A DNA stretch of 64,000 nt from Ectocarpus siliculosus (Eukaryota > Sar > Phaeophyceae > Ectocarpales > Ectocarpaceae), in NCBI GenBank assembly GCA_000310025.1, contig FN648414.1, forward strand, positions 184,282-248,281, read 5' to 3'. Each line of letters starts with the position of its first letter. Position 1 is the stretch's first letter. The translations under genes were made by a program, and so were the position numbers. The notes under the pieces were generated by a model that worked only from the letters and a program-made list of their open reading frames with translations, was not told the DNA's origin and made no database searches. This document shows, in pieces, positions 12,401-24,400 of this stretch.

Positions 12401-15400
12401 TCCCATCGCTAGGTCATGGACCAGGTACAATGTGTTTGTGTGTACACCCACGATACCTAATTATCCTAGTTTGCACAAGTGTTTAACAGCATCGTCGCAT
12501 CGGCGCGCAAATTTGGTGGTCAGGCATGTGCGAAAGAGCCCGGCGCGACAATGGTGCGGCGAAATAGTCGCAGCTCGTCACTTCGAAACCGTGATGCTAG
12601 GCTTTGTACTCGGCAGCATGTGAGTTTCGTTCGCCATAATAGTCGCAACGAAGATATTCCCGACGACATGGCTTTGGGCTGTGGTCACTACGTGCCTATG
12701 GCAAGGTAGTTGACAACGTCCCGCTCCATTTGCTACGTAGGCTCTTCCGGATTAGTCCTAGGATGTGGTCTACACGGTCAATGGCCGTCTGCGAGTTCAT
12801 CGACTCCGCTCCCTGCCATCTTTGAACCCGAATTTTCTGGTGGAAGCTTCTGTGGTCATCTCGAAGCACGGGAGACTTTGTAGTCTCGCCACGATGCAAC
12901 CGTGGCCTAGGTCCAACCTCGTACACCAATTATGGTTCCATGTGTGGGGTCGGGATTAAAGCTAGGGTAATGAAGGCGGGAAAAACAAATACTAATCAAT
13001 CAAGACCAGAGCAGGGAACCTCTCGGACCTCGACGGACGAACGATAAAAGATTTTGTGATGGACACGCGTGCAGGAAACATGTGCGTGCACTTCATGGCC
13101 TCCATGAAGAACTCCACGAGGCCCAGGGACACGGTCGGTCTATTTACAAACAGAGACGGCTGCAGTACAATAAACCGCGTTAATCGGGTGTTCATTTTTT
13201 CTGTCTTTCTCCCGCGCCCTCTTGTATCTACTCTGTGTCGCTAGCGTGTTGTCGCTGTACGAGACAGAGGATCTGTCTAGCGTGGCCGGAGTGTTGGACA
13301 CGGTTTGCCTGGCGGCCTTTTGCGTGGAGCTCTGCCTCCGCGCTGGCGTGTACAGTTGGTGGGCAGGCCCCGACGCCGTCCTCAGGAACCCCTGGGTGCT
13401 CTTCGACGTGTACCTCGTCGTGTCTCACGGTGCTTGCACTTTCGCTACGGTGAGAAGGGAACACGATTCGATCTGCTACCCGTCCGTCAAGGCATCTGCA
13501 TGAATGACTGTAAAGTTGTCGGTGAAAGCGGGATACCACCAGAGAAAAACACGAAGGCAGCCAGTCGCTGGAACCCAATCTTGTAGCCCTTGGCATGCAT
13601 GCGTGCAAAGGCACAGACGAGGTTTTCAACGCCAGGTACACTGAAAAGGTGCAAGGAAAATATCTTTAGACGTAGTTGTACTGTAATTTTGTCCGTGACT
13701 CAGCTTCCGAGTGGAGCAATCGGCTCACCCTCATTTCACGTTCTGAATTGTTACCTTTGCCGCACGCAAACCCCGCGACATAAGTTTTCTGGGCATGTTA
13801 CCTATTGTGGGTTTGTTCGTGTCCACGAACTTCGGGTTTGGGGCTTTGAAGAACTCCCGGAAGACGGGATACAATGTGGGGCCAGAACAATTTTGAAACA
13901 ACTGCAGTAACAGCCTTTTAGCCACTGTACGCGCCCGTTCTCTCGCCCAACTCTGACCGTGTCTTGCCGCCGAAAACTCTCATCAGATCCTTGGGATACA
14001 AGGGACGAACCGCGCCCAGAAGGTTGTGAAGTCAGCGCGCCCCTTACGTATCATCCATCGTGTCAAGGTGAACACGCACAAGGAAGAACGTGGGGTTTCG
14101 ACTGCCTTTTGACCAAGGCTTCAACGTCAAGACTTCGAAATACGAAATGCATTGCATTGGCTTCATGTATTGACAACACTTGTCACATTTTCGCGATCTT
14201 GACATCACCTTTCATTGTCGGCCGGAGAACAGTTATAGAAGGTGTAGATGGAAGGTGGGGTCTAGCGAAGTTGAGAGTCATCTAAACCCAGCGTTTGCTG
14301 CTGAACCGCCTCATCTGCTAATCGACGGTATGCATCCGCTTTCGATTGATTCCTCTGCCCAGTCTCTGCAGGAAATGTCGGAGGCCCTGGTGCATTCATT
14401 GAGGAGCTGTGGAACGTTGTTGGTGCTCATTGCAACCCTCCTGCTAGGCTATAGCATGGTCGGCGTGGAAGTCTTCGGAGGGTTGTTTTACTCATGCAGG
14501 TACCGAACGGATGCAAGTCGGGACGGGTGTTATGCTGTATTTCTTCCGCGAAAACTTCCCAGTGGCGTCACGAGGATCGATAGAATGCCTACCCCAAAGC
14601 TTTACTTTCACGCCGCAGATTTGGGATGACAGCTACAAGCAGGACCTCTCCTCTGATGACTTAGTCAAAAAGAACAGCGACAAAAAGTGCCCTGGGACTC
14701 AACGTGGGGGCGACGTTTCACTCCCTTTCGGAGTCTGCCTCGTATCACCTCAAGTCGAGACACACGTATGCATGCCAACAACTGAATGGGAACTGTCTCC
14801 CCATTGATACATCGAATTTTAGCTACCACGTACAAGCAGGTACACTCACGCCTGGCAGCAGGTTCAAACACTAACTTTCGATGCACGGGTTAGAGGAGAC
14901 ATGTACGCCAAGATCACGGAAGGTTTCTGCACGGCGATGATATATTGCCGTTTTTGGTAGCAGCGTAAGGAACCAATGCATGCGACACCTTCTTTCAGGC
15001 GCACCCTCGTACTATCGTCTTTCCCCCCCATGTATTGCGCAATCAGCGATCCTGAGTTTCCGCCCAAAATGTCTCGCTACGGAGAATACGACGCGGACAA
15101 CGGCGTGTGGGTTAGTGCACCGTGCAGTGGGGACTGGGTGAACCCGGCGACCGGCCTGCCAGAGACGAGGGACTTTGAGTGGAATAACTACGTGTGAGTG
15201 AGAGAAAGAAAAGTATCTGTGTTTTCGTCAGCATTTTTCGTGCTCTTTCATCTGACTCAGAGGTATCGAGTCGTGGCGGTTGGACACACAGCTGCACGTA
15301 AGAACGTAAATCTTGTAAGAATTAACCCCGATACGCGCAGGGTATCCAAAGATGGAACCCGCTTCGCTCTCGTCCTGGGTTAAAGATTCAAGCTAAAGGG

Positions 15401-18400
15401 CAGATACGAAACGATACTGACTCTTACCGTCCCAGGGAAGAAGGATCCCCCGCTTTATCTTTGCACCCCGTCGCACGAGTTGACCCTCAGCCTCTCCTGC
15501 TTGTTGAATCATCTTCAAGCTGTGAGTACTATCAGTGACTGACACCATTCTCGATATAAAATGGGCAACCTATCTTTCTACCCTCTCTCCATCAAGTACC
15601 GGGCACGGGAATGCCCTAATGTAACATCGCCGATTGTATTTCTCTCTTTCACAATCGGGGAAAATCAGGTATCACTTCGATTCTATTGGCCCGGCGATTC
15701 TGTCGGCGATGATTGTCACCACCCTCGATGGCTGGGTAGAAATTTATCACCACGCAACGGACGCTTACGTGGTTGACCACCAGCCATCGGAAAACTACAA
15801 CGTGAGCAGAGCGGGGAGCTCTTCCCCTCTTGGCTTGAAAGGCACGATAGCAGACGTGTGTGTTGCCGTCGCTACAAAAATATTGTTCCGGCCATGGAAT
15901 CATACCTGCATGGACTCACGTTTTCCTGGATGGGGACAGCCGGCGTCGTTTGGCAATAGTCCAAACGTTAGGGTTGTGTTCTTGATGTCGGTTGGAGATC
16001 GAAGCCGTTAAGCCGGGTGAGACACAACACCCATTTGCTCGTCTCAAGGAGTGAAGTTTTTCTGTTGGTAGATATAGTGGCGGGATCATCATCGAGGCGA
16101 TGTTCGAGGCGTCTGTGTCGAACACCCAATCGAAGGTTGTTTTCAACCAGTTCGGGCGAAAATCACGTACGTACGTGTAGCCCTCTCGTCGTCTATGGGT
16201 TCACCCCTTAATCTTCCATCTGCGTCCTTCTCCTTCGTGACACGAAACATGTCACACTGGTTTCCGAGCAGCCGCAAGCCTTCTGGTATTTCTTCGGTGG
16301 GATACTTGTCTTCGGCTTCTACATAACAAATCTTTTCGTCGGGGTGATGTTCGAGGCATTTCTGTCCTTCAAGAACATGGACAACATGGGGAACCTCATA
16401 TCTCAGGCGGAAAGACGATGGCGGGACTACGAGAACCGCTTAAGTCAGGTGTGAAAGAAAGCGGGAACAGACGCTAACCATAGGTGGAGTGTGCGGTTGA
16501 GGCTTACCAGATACATGAACGACTTCGGGCAAGGCACAATGGTAACATGCCTTTCCCTGCTTGGTGGGGCAAGTACGTCGCATGGCGAAGCGACAAAGGA
16601 GCATACCAGTTCACACTTCAACCCCAACGGCGGGCGCTTAGCTGCGTGGTGCCCTTGAACGCCCCCTGGCCTCGGTTCTATGCCTACCAGTTGTTCGTGT
16701 AGCAGAAAAGAAGCTCGCTTGCCAGTTATGAATAAAAAAAAAAAGCGGGGAGCGATCAAGCGATAAAAGCGATTTCACCGTACATCTGATGCAACGGAGG
16801 CTTTGATTGAATGATTCCACTATTTTCCCATGTCATGCTTTACGAAAAAAAAGTGCCCCCCCATCCCTCAATGGTCCAACGACTACGGCATGCACGACTA
16901 TGAATACCGCCCCCCCCTTGGGTTTTCGTCGCTTGGCAACGACGTTGTAAAACAGGCCGCCCCCCCTGGTGTTTGCCATCGGGGTTGGGTTTTCGTCGCT
17001 TGGCAGCGATGTTGTAAAACAAGCCGATCACTTCGTGAGCTCGGCAACCAGGTTACCGCTTTTTTTTTGCCTTTTTTTTTACGGTGACCATGAATGGTGG
17101 TCGAGTAGATTATGTTGTGCGGGGTCGAGAACCCTCACTCCGCACAAGACGACAACACTAGCTCCCGCAACAGAATGTCCTAAACCAGCAGCTGGCAGAG
17201 TGTTGTCCAATCGTACGTCTAGCAGTCCCTGTGCTCCAGCACTGCTGATGCTCCAACGTGATCGGGCGCAAACGGAATGTCCTGCGGGCAGCTGCCTTAT
17301 CTCGGTGCGCATGCCTCCTCTCCTGCAAGCACGCAGACATGCTCTTTGCCATATAATATAAATGCCCACTCCTTCTACCAACTCCAATAAACACCAATTT
17401 CAGACTCCTCCCCCCTTTGGTAGGATCCATCTGAAATATTCGCTTTATTGTATTTTTCCGAAGTGTCATTTTTATTATTATTTTCCACGAAGTCTGAAAG
17501 GTAACTCTCTGGCAAATAACGAGGGGGCGACACCGGTCGCTTCCCTCTCTCATCCAGAATCCAAGTTTCCTTTCATGTCAACTGGCTGGGCCTAACAAAA
17601 TGTCGTCTCAGTATACCGAGACCCCCAATGGTACTCTACCATTGACATCCACCAACATCGACGTTTAGTGGGACGGCATTCTGTCTCCCTTGCCCGTACC
17701 TTCGTATATGCTAACCCTCCTTCTGCTCCTTCCATCCCTTTGCTAGTTTACGGGATACTATGTCTACGTCCACCATATTGTCCCGAGTATATATCTTGTA
17801 CGTACCGGACCCTTCCTTCCATCTACCCTCTCTGTATAATTCTATCCGGTACGTCTCCTCCCGCTGCCAACGTGGTGGCGGCCCCGATCCTCAATGAATG
17901 CAAGCCAACCTGTCTCGGGTCGCCACCTACCTTCTCCACAATCTGGCGAAGGGCGCTAAGAGCTTTGGAATATCCCCAAACCTTAACCGACCTGCTCCTA
18001 CTGCAACGAAACGAGCACAGAGGGGCGTTCTCAGGCAAAGCAAGATGGCACGCCATCAATTCCACCAACACCGCCACGGCACCGCCACCGGCGCCAATCT
18101 GAGAACTCGGACCTCGTGCGACATCGCGCACTCGTGTAACGTACGCCCCCATTTCCGACTGATCTCCCTTGTGGCCACGAAACCGAACCCGGACACCCGT
18201 AGCCTTGTGCCAGTGCAACGGGGTTAACACGTGCTCCCCATCGAAAAACTCGACGTCGCTCCGCCGCAAACAATGCACCTGGTGGCAGTGTCCCGACATC
18301 GTGGCAAAAATCACATCCGAACGCGCCACCAGAAAATACGACAACGCCAAGCATAGACCTGCCTATCGACGCGATGAAAATACTGTACAGCGGCGAGCTT

Positions 18401-21400
18401 GCCGGAAATGGTCGGTGCAACGTTACCCTTACCTGCACAACACCACGCCACAAATTCCAGGAGTGCTTGTCCCAGCACCGTATCGTCCGCCTCCCCCGAG
18501 AGGTACACCGACTCGCTAATCAACCCGCGAAAAACACACTAAGCCCGCCAACCCGACCTGTAAGTTCTTCGAGACGACTGCGCAACTGACTCGCGGACGT
18601 ACTCGCAGCTAAAACGCCGGTACAAATATCGGCGACCTCCGGGTCCAAGACCTCAGCCTGCTGGCGAAACCGCTCCCGCACGTCCTGACTGAATTCGAAA
18701 CACCATTATACTCCCGAACGGAATTCAGCATGCAAGAAATACCCCCCCATGGCATCACCAGATGCATCTGACCACAAAAGACACGAATATGGTTGATCGA
18801 AAAAACAAACAAATTAACAAGTGGGGCTGTTAACACCCGCGACGGCGACCCCAAGCCCCCGTCTACCATCAGACGCCAAAACTGCATCTCTGCATGAAAC
18901 TCGGGACCTATCCGTGTCCGCTCCTGCCCCCGGGCTGTCAATTGCACCGGCGGGAGCCCCAACTGGTTGAGCACACGGCGAACAAAGTATTTACCAGGCC
19001 GCACGACTTCACATATATGCAACAGCGAACCAATCACCCCCCGCAACTCGGACTCGGAAGCACAGTGGCGCTTGGGGGGCCACTCGCGGATTGTCGCCCG
19101 CAGACGTGCCAGCTTGTCTGCGGGAACCGAAATCGTCATAGCTACTGTATCAATGTCCCACCCTAGCACACACAATCGTGTTTGCCACGAAGAGAGTTTA
19201 TGCGGAGACAACAGGGGGGGGGGGTCCCCAGGCCCTCGCGCGCCAAACACACGGAAATGGTCCGATTCACACGACGCGGACGACACTTTACACCGTGCGC
19301 CAGTCGGGATCCACATGACTTCGACAAGGATACCACCGTCTACATAGGGCTTCACGAAAAACGAGTCGGAACGACCGCCTCCTGAACCGGGGGGAATGCG
19401 ACACCCAGGGGGAAAGGGGGGGTGGCGTATCCCGTTCGCTAGGCAAGGGGACCTCAGCATGGTCCGTGGCTCTACGTCCTAGCTCGGTAACGACTGCATC
19501 GGACGAGGAGCCCTGCGCCCCCGCGCCCCCATACATCGGCGCTGGCGCAACCCCGGCAGCACCACCCGCCGCAGACCCGTCGCTCCGAGCGCGTACGGCC
19601 GCCAGCGCCTCCTCGAACCTCGCCGCCATGTCGGTTTTGAGGTCCTCAACCGACGCGCTAATAATGGCCCGTTCGTTAGCGCTGTCCTGCCTTTCCGCCT
19701 GGTACTCCTCGCGGCCAATCACGGACTCATCCGAGACGTCCCCGTCCCGACTCATACCTCCGTCCCCCGACGACGGCCCCCCGATGACCGATCAATATCC
19801 TGATCACGGGCGAACAATTGGGTATGAAGACACAAGGACGAAATTATATATGGGGGACGTCAGAACGATGATGTAGTAAACGCGTCACGGTATACACCTG
19901 CCTACCAGCGCGCACAGTAACATCTCCTCGCTCGTGTAATAGCCGGTGCAGTCGGACCATGTACCCCTCAAGCAGTGCACGACGACCCACCAGTCGCGTG
20001 TACCAGACCGGTCATTGCAAGATACATCGTGTGTCATGACGGCCGCCTTCCGTCTCGTAGGCACGCTATTAGCAACATATATGTCATACATCTGGCGGCC
20101 GGCTCCTGACAACCACGACTCGTCCCCAGACGACACGCCATCATGGTGTGCAATGAACCACATGCTCCCCTTCTCAGATGTGACCCACTGTGCCTAGACA
20201 TCACCGGGCGTAGGCCAATAAGTTGCGCGATCATGTACACCAGTACATGTGTCGACTTTCCACGAGCGCGTTTGTGTTTTGGCTCCGTCCAGCTATGGTT
20301 TCTTGCATACCCACCCCTCCATCCCTCGTATGTGAGACGATTCCTTCCCATTCATACCAGCGTCATCGACGGATTTATCGATTTATTTGATGCGCCACGG
20401 GCTAGCGGGATGCGAAGCTGTGTACACCGATAGACAGCAATTCTTGTTTAGAGGTGTCCATAAGAAGACGCCCGCACCCATGCGGCACATGTATGTAGTC
20501 TCATCATATGACGGCATACATGTTGGTTCCGTGTCTCTCTCCACTCCCGTAGTCTCGCATGTTTGTTTTTCCTTGCTACAAGCATGCCAGGAAAAGACAA
20601 CAAACCCTGTCTCCCTGCCCACCTGTACTAGCAACATCGACACAGGTGTCTGGGTTTACCACATCGATGCGCAACAAGTGGGCGAGACGCGAGGCCGTAA
20701 GCCGGTACCATACACACCAGCGTAACCAACTCTACATATATTGGTTCTTTCCACCAAATTATGTCGTTCCACCGACTATCCCGTGCACTACAACCCACAT
20801 TCGGGCGTGCACAACCGGCCCATGCAACATTTGGTATGTGTCATGACGACCGCATACCTTCTCGCAGTCGCACCAGCGACCTACATGCCATACACCTGGC
20901 GCGCGGTTCCTGACCACCACGGATCATCTCCAACGACCCGCCATCCTGGTCTACCATCAAGAGGCCGTGAGCCGGCAACTATGCGCTCCAGCATAACCGG
21001 CCCATGTAAGATTCAGTGTGTGTCATGACGGCCGCACGCCGTTCCGCAGTCGCACCAGCGACCTACATGCCATACATCTTGCTTTCGGCTCCTGATAACC
21101 ACGACGCATCACCTGATGAGACGCTACCATCAATAGGCCGTGAGCCGGCAACCATGCGCTCCAGCGTAACCAGCTCCATATCTATTGACTTATCTTGCCG
21201 TTCCACCGATTTTCCATGCACGACGACCCACAGTCGCGCGCGCCCAACCGGCCCAGGTAAGATTCAGTATGTGTCATGACGGCCGCATGCCGTTCCGCAG
21301 TCGCACCAGCGACCTACATGCCATACGTCTTGCTTTCGGCTCCTGATAACCACGACGCATCACCTGATGAGACGCGACCATCAATAGGCCGTGAGCCGGC

Positions 21401-24400
21401 AACCATACGCCCCAGCGTAACCAGCTCCATATCTAGTGACTTGTTTTGTTTATCTCGCCTGCTAACCACGACTCCTTACCTGATGAGACGCTACCATCAA
21501 TAGGCCGTGAGCCGGCAACCATACGCTCCAGCGTAACCAGCTCCATATCTAGTGACTTGTTTTGTTTATCTCGCCTGCTAACCACGACTCCTTACCTGAT
21601 GAGACGCTACCATCAATAGGCCGTGAGCCGGCAACCATACGCTCCGGCGTAACCAGCTCCATATCTATTGACTTGTTTTGTTTATCTCGCCTGCTAACCA
21701 CGACTCCTCACCTGATGAGACGCGACCATCAATAGGCCGTGAGCCGGCAACCATACGCTCCAGCGTAACCAGCTCCATATCTATTGACTTGTTTTGTTTA
21801 TCTCGCCGTTCCACCGATTATTCCATGCACGACGACCCGCATTCGCGCGTGCACAACCGGCCCATGTAAGATTCAGTCTGTGTCATGACGGCCGCATGCC
21901 GTTTCGCAGTCGCACCAGCGACATTCACGCCATACATCTTGCTTTCGGCTCCTGGTAACCACGACTCGTCACCCGATTAGTCGCTACAATTGTACCATGT
22001 TCGACAATCAATCATCTCACCCTTCTCATCCGGTCCACATTGACTTCTGGAAAACCTCGTGGGAAAAAAAAAACCATTCATCAAGTGTACACGACATGAC
22101 AAGCAGCAACGACAACCGAAAGTAGATTTGTGTTTGTCTCTGGGTTTGGACGGCGGTTTTTCACCAATCCACCACCCTTGTCTCGCGCCGACAAACACCC
22201 TAGATAATAAGTCTCGTCTTTTGATCGGGATTTATCACAACCACACCATAGTTTCTCTGACAATATGGATCGAAAAGTACAACACTTTTGCGATGCTATT
22301 GATTTCCTTTCGCATCATTGTATGCAGCTCCATGTACACCAGTACATCACTCGTGGATGACTAACAGAAGCATGCTTATCTGTGGCACCCACCACTGTCA
22401 CATGTACATAGTGCCACCCCTGATCCACACACCGGTGCGAACCATGCACCACCCAATGTCCACACACCGGTGCAAACCATGCACCACCCAATCTGACCAT
22501 TGTGCTTAGGCATCGCCGGGCCTAGGCTCACGAAATGCGCGATGATAGACTGCCGAATGGGTCACGTACGCATTCTGTTTTTGGGTTGGTTTGTGTGCCG
22601 TGTGTCTTTCCACCAAATTATTTGGTTCCACCGATTTGTCCATGCACGGAATCCACATTTGGGCGCGCACAACCGGCCCCTGCCACATATGGTATGTGTC
22701 CTGACGACCTCGTATCGTCTCGCAGTCGCACCAGCGACCTACATGCCATACGCCTGGCGTGCGGTTCCTGACCATTACGGATCATCTTCAATGTCCGCCT
22801 GGGTCTACCATCAATAGGCCGTGAGCCGGCAACCATACGCTCCAGCGCAACCAGCTCTTTATCTATTGACTTCTTCCGTTGATCGTGCCGTTCCACCGAT
22901 TATTCCCAGCACCGCGATCCACCGTCGCGCGTGCACAACCGGCCCATGTAAGGTTCCGTATGTGTCATGACGGCCGCACGCCGTTACACAGGCGCACCAG
23001 CGCCTACATGCCATACATCTTGCTGTTGGCTCCTGATCACCACGACTCATCACATGACGAGACGCCACCATCAATAGGCCGCGAGCCGGCACCATACGCT
23101 CCAGCGCAACCAGCTCCATATCTATTGATTTTTCTTTGTTTATCGTGCCGTTCCACCGATTATTCCACGCACGACTACCCACATTCGTGCGTGCCCAACC
23201 GGCCCATGCAAAATTCAGTATGTGCCATGACGGCCTCATGCCGTCCACATTCGCACCAGCAACCTACATGCCATACATCTTGCTTTCGGCCCCTGATAAC
23301 TACGACCCATCATCGATTAGTCGTTATCATGCCCAACGATCGGTCATCGTACTCTTCTCATCCGGTCCACATTGACTTCTGGAAAACCTCGTGGGAAAAA
23401 AAAACCGTCCATCAAGTGTACACGACATGACAAGCAGCAATAACAACCGAAAATAGATTTGTTTTTGTGTGTGGGTTTGGCACTGGGTTTGGACGGCAGT
23501 TTTGTTTGTCACCAATCCACCACCCTTGTCGCACTGCGACAAACACCCCAGACGATGTGTCTCGTCTCGCGATCAGTATTTCTGATAATCACACCATAGT
23601 GTCTCTGACACTACGGACCGGAAAGCACAACGCGTTTTCGATGCGGTCCTGGCTTTCGCATCTTTCTCATAGTCGATGCGTTGAAGTTTAAAAATTGGGA
23701 CCGCAGTCACATCATAACCGCACGCAGCACCCCGAATTCCACCTTCGGCACGGTGCCCTGTCATGCGACACCCATAGCCGGCCGCGGCGCCTCTCCCGCG
23801 CAACCAGCACACGCACCGCGGCCACCTAACCACATTGTCGGTGAGACATAATATATGCTGTATGCGTACATAGGAACGCGAACACGCGCTCGTACCGCTC
23901 TATGTGACCATCACTCAGCACACCAGAAGTGATCGGGTGCTTCGGACATGCTCGATGATATCTGCTGTCGCATGATGCAAACTCGGCCGGTACCCCGCGC
24001 AAGCGAACGACAGGCATCGAGGGAGTCGCGGCGCCTACCGCATGCACACCCGCGCACACACCGCAGTCACACCAGTAACCGGTGGCTTCTTTCGGACGCG
24101 CTTTCCGAACACGCCCAACAGCAGTCAACAACATCGATACAGCATGCCCACACCCGCCCGCCACTTCACATATGGCACGTGAATCCTTACAGCCTCGGCC
24201 CCCGTGTGCCGTATACAATAACAACATTTGTCATTGTGTGCACTAACTGCTGTCTGCGAAAGCCAGCTCTCGCTGTGATGCTGCTGGGATAACACGCCAC
24301 ATCGCAGTCAGTCGCACGTACCAAGCGAAGTCGATGTGTTCCAGGCTCGACGTAGCGACTCCTCCCGCCCAGCGGTAGTGGCCTCCGCCCCGTCGGAAAA

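Noticed and set aside
16070-16170. Second S6-like phrase (IEAMFEASVS) in the intron before the true IIIS6 exon
   Set aside because: It lacks the preceding hydrophobic helix, and the real S6 exon at 16272 joins the P-loop exon in phase.
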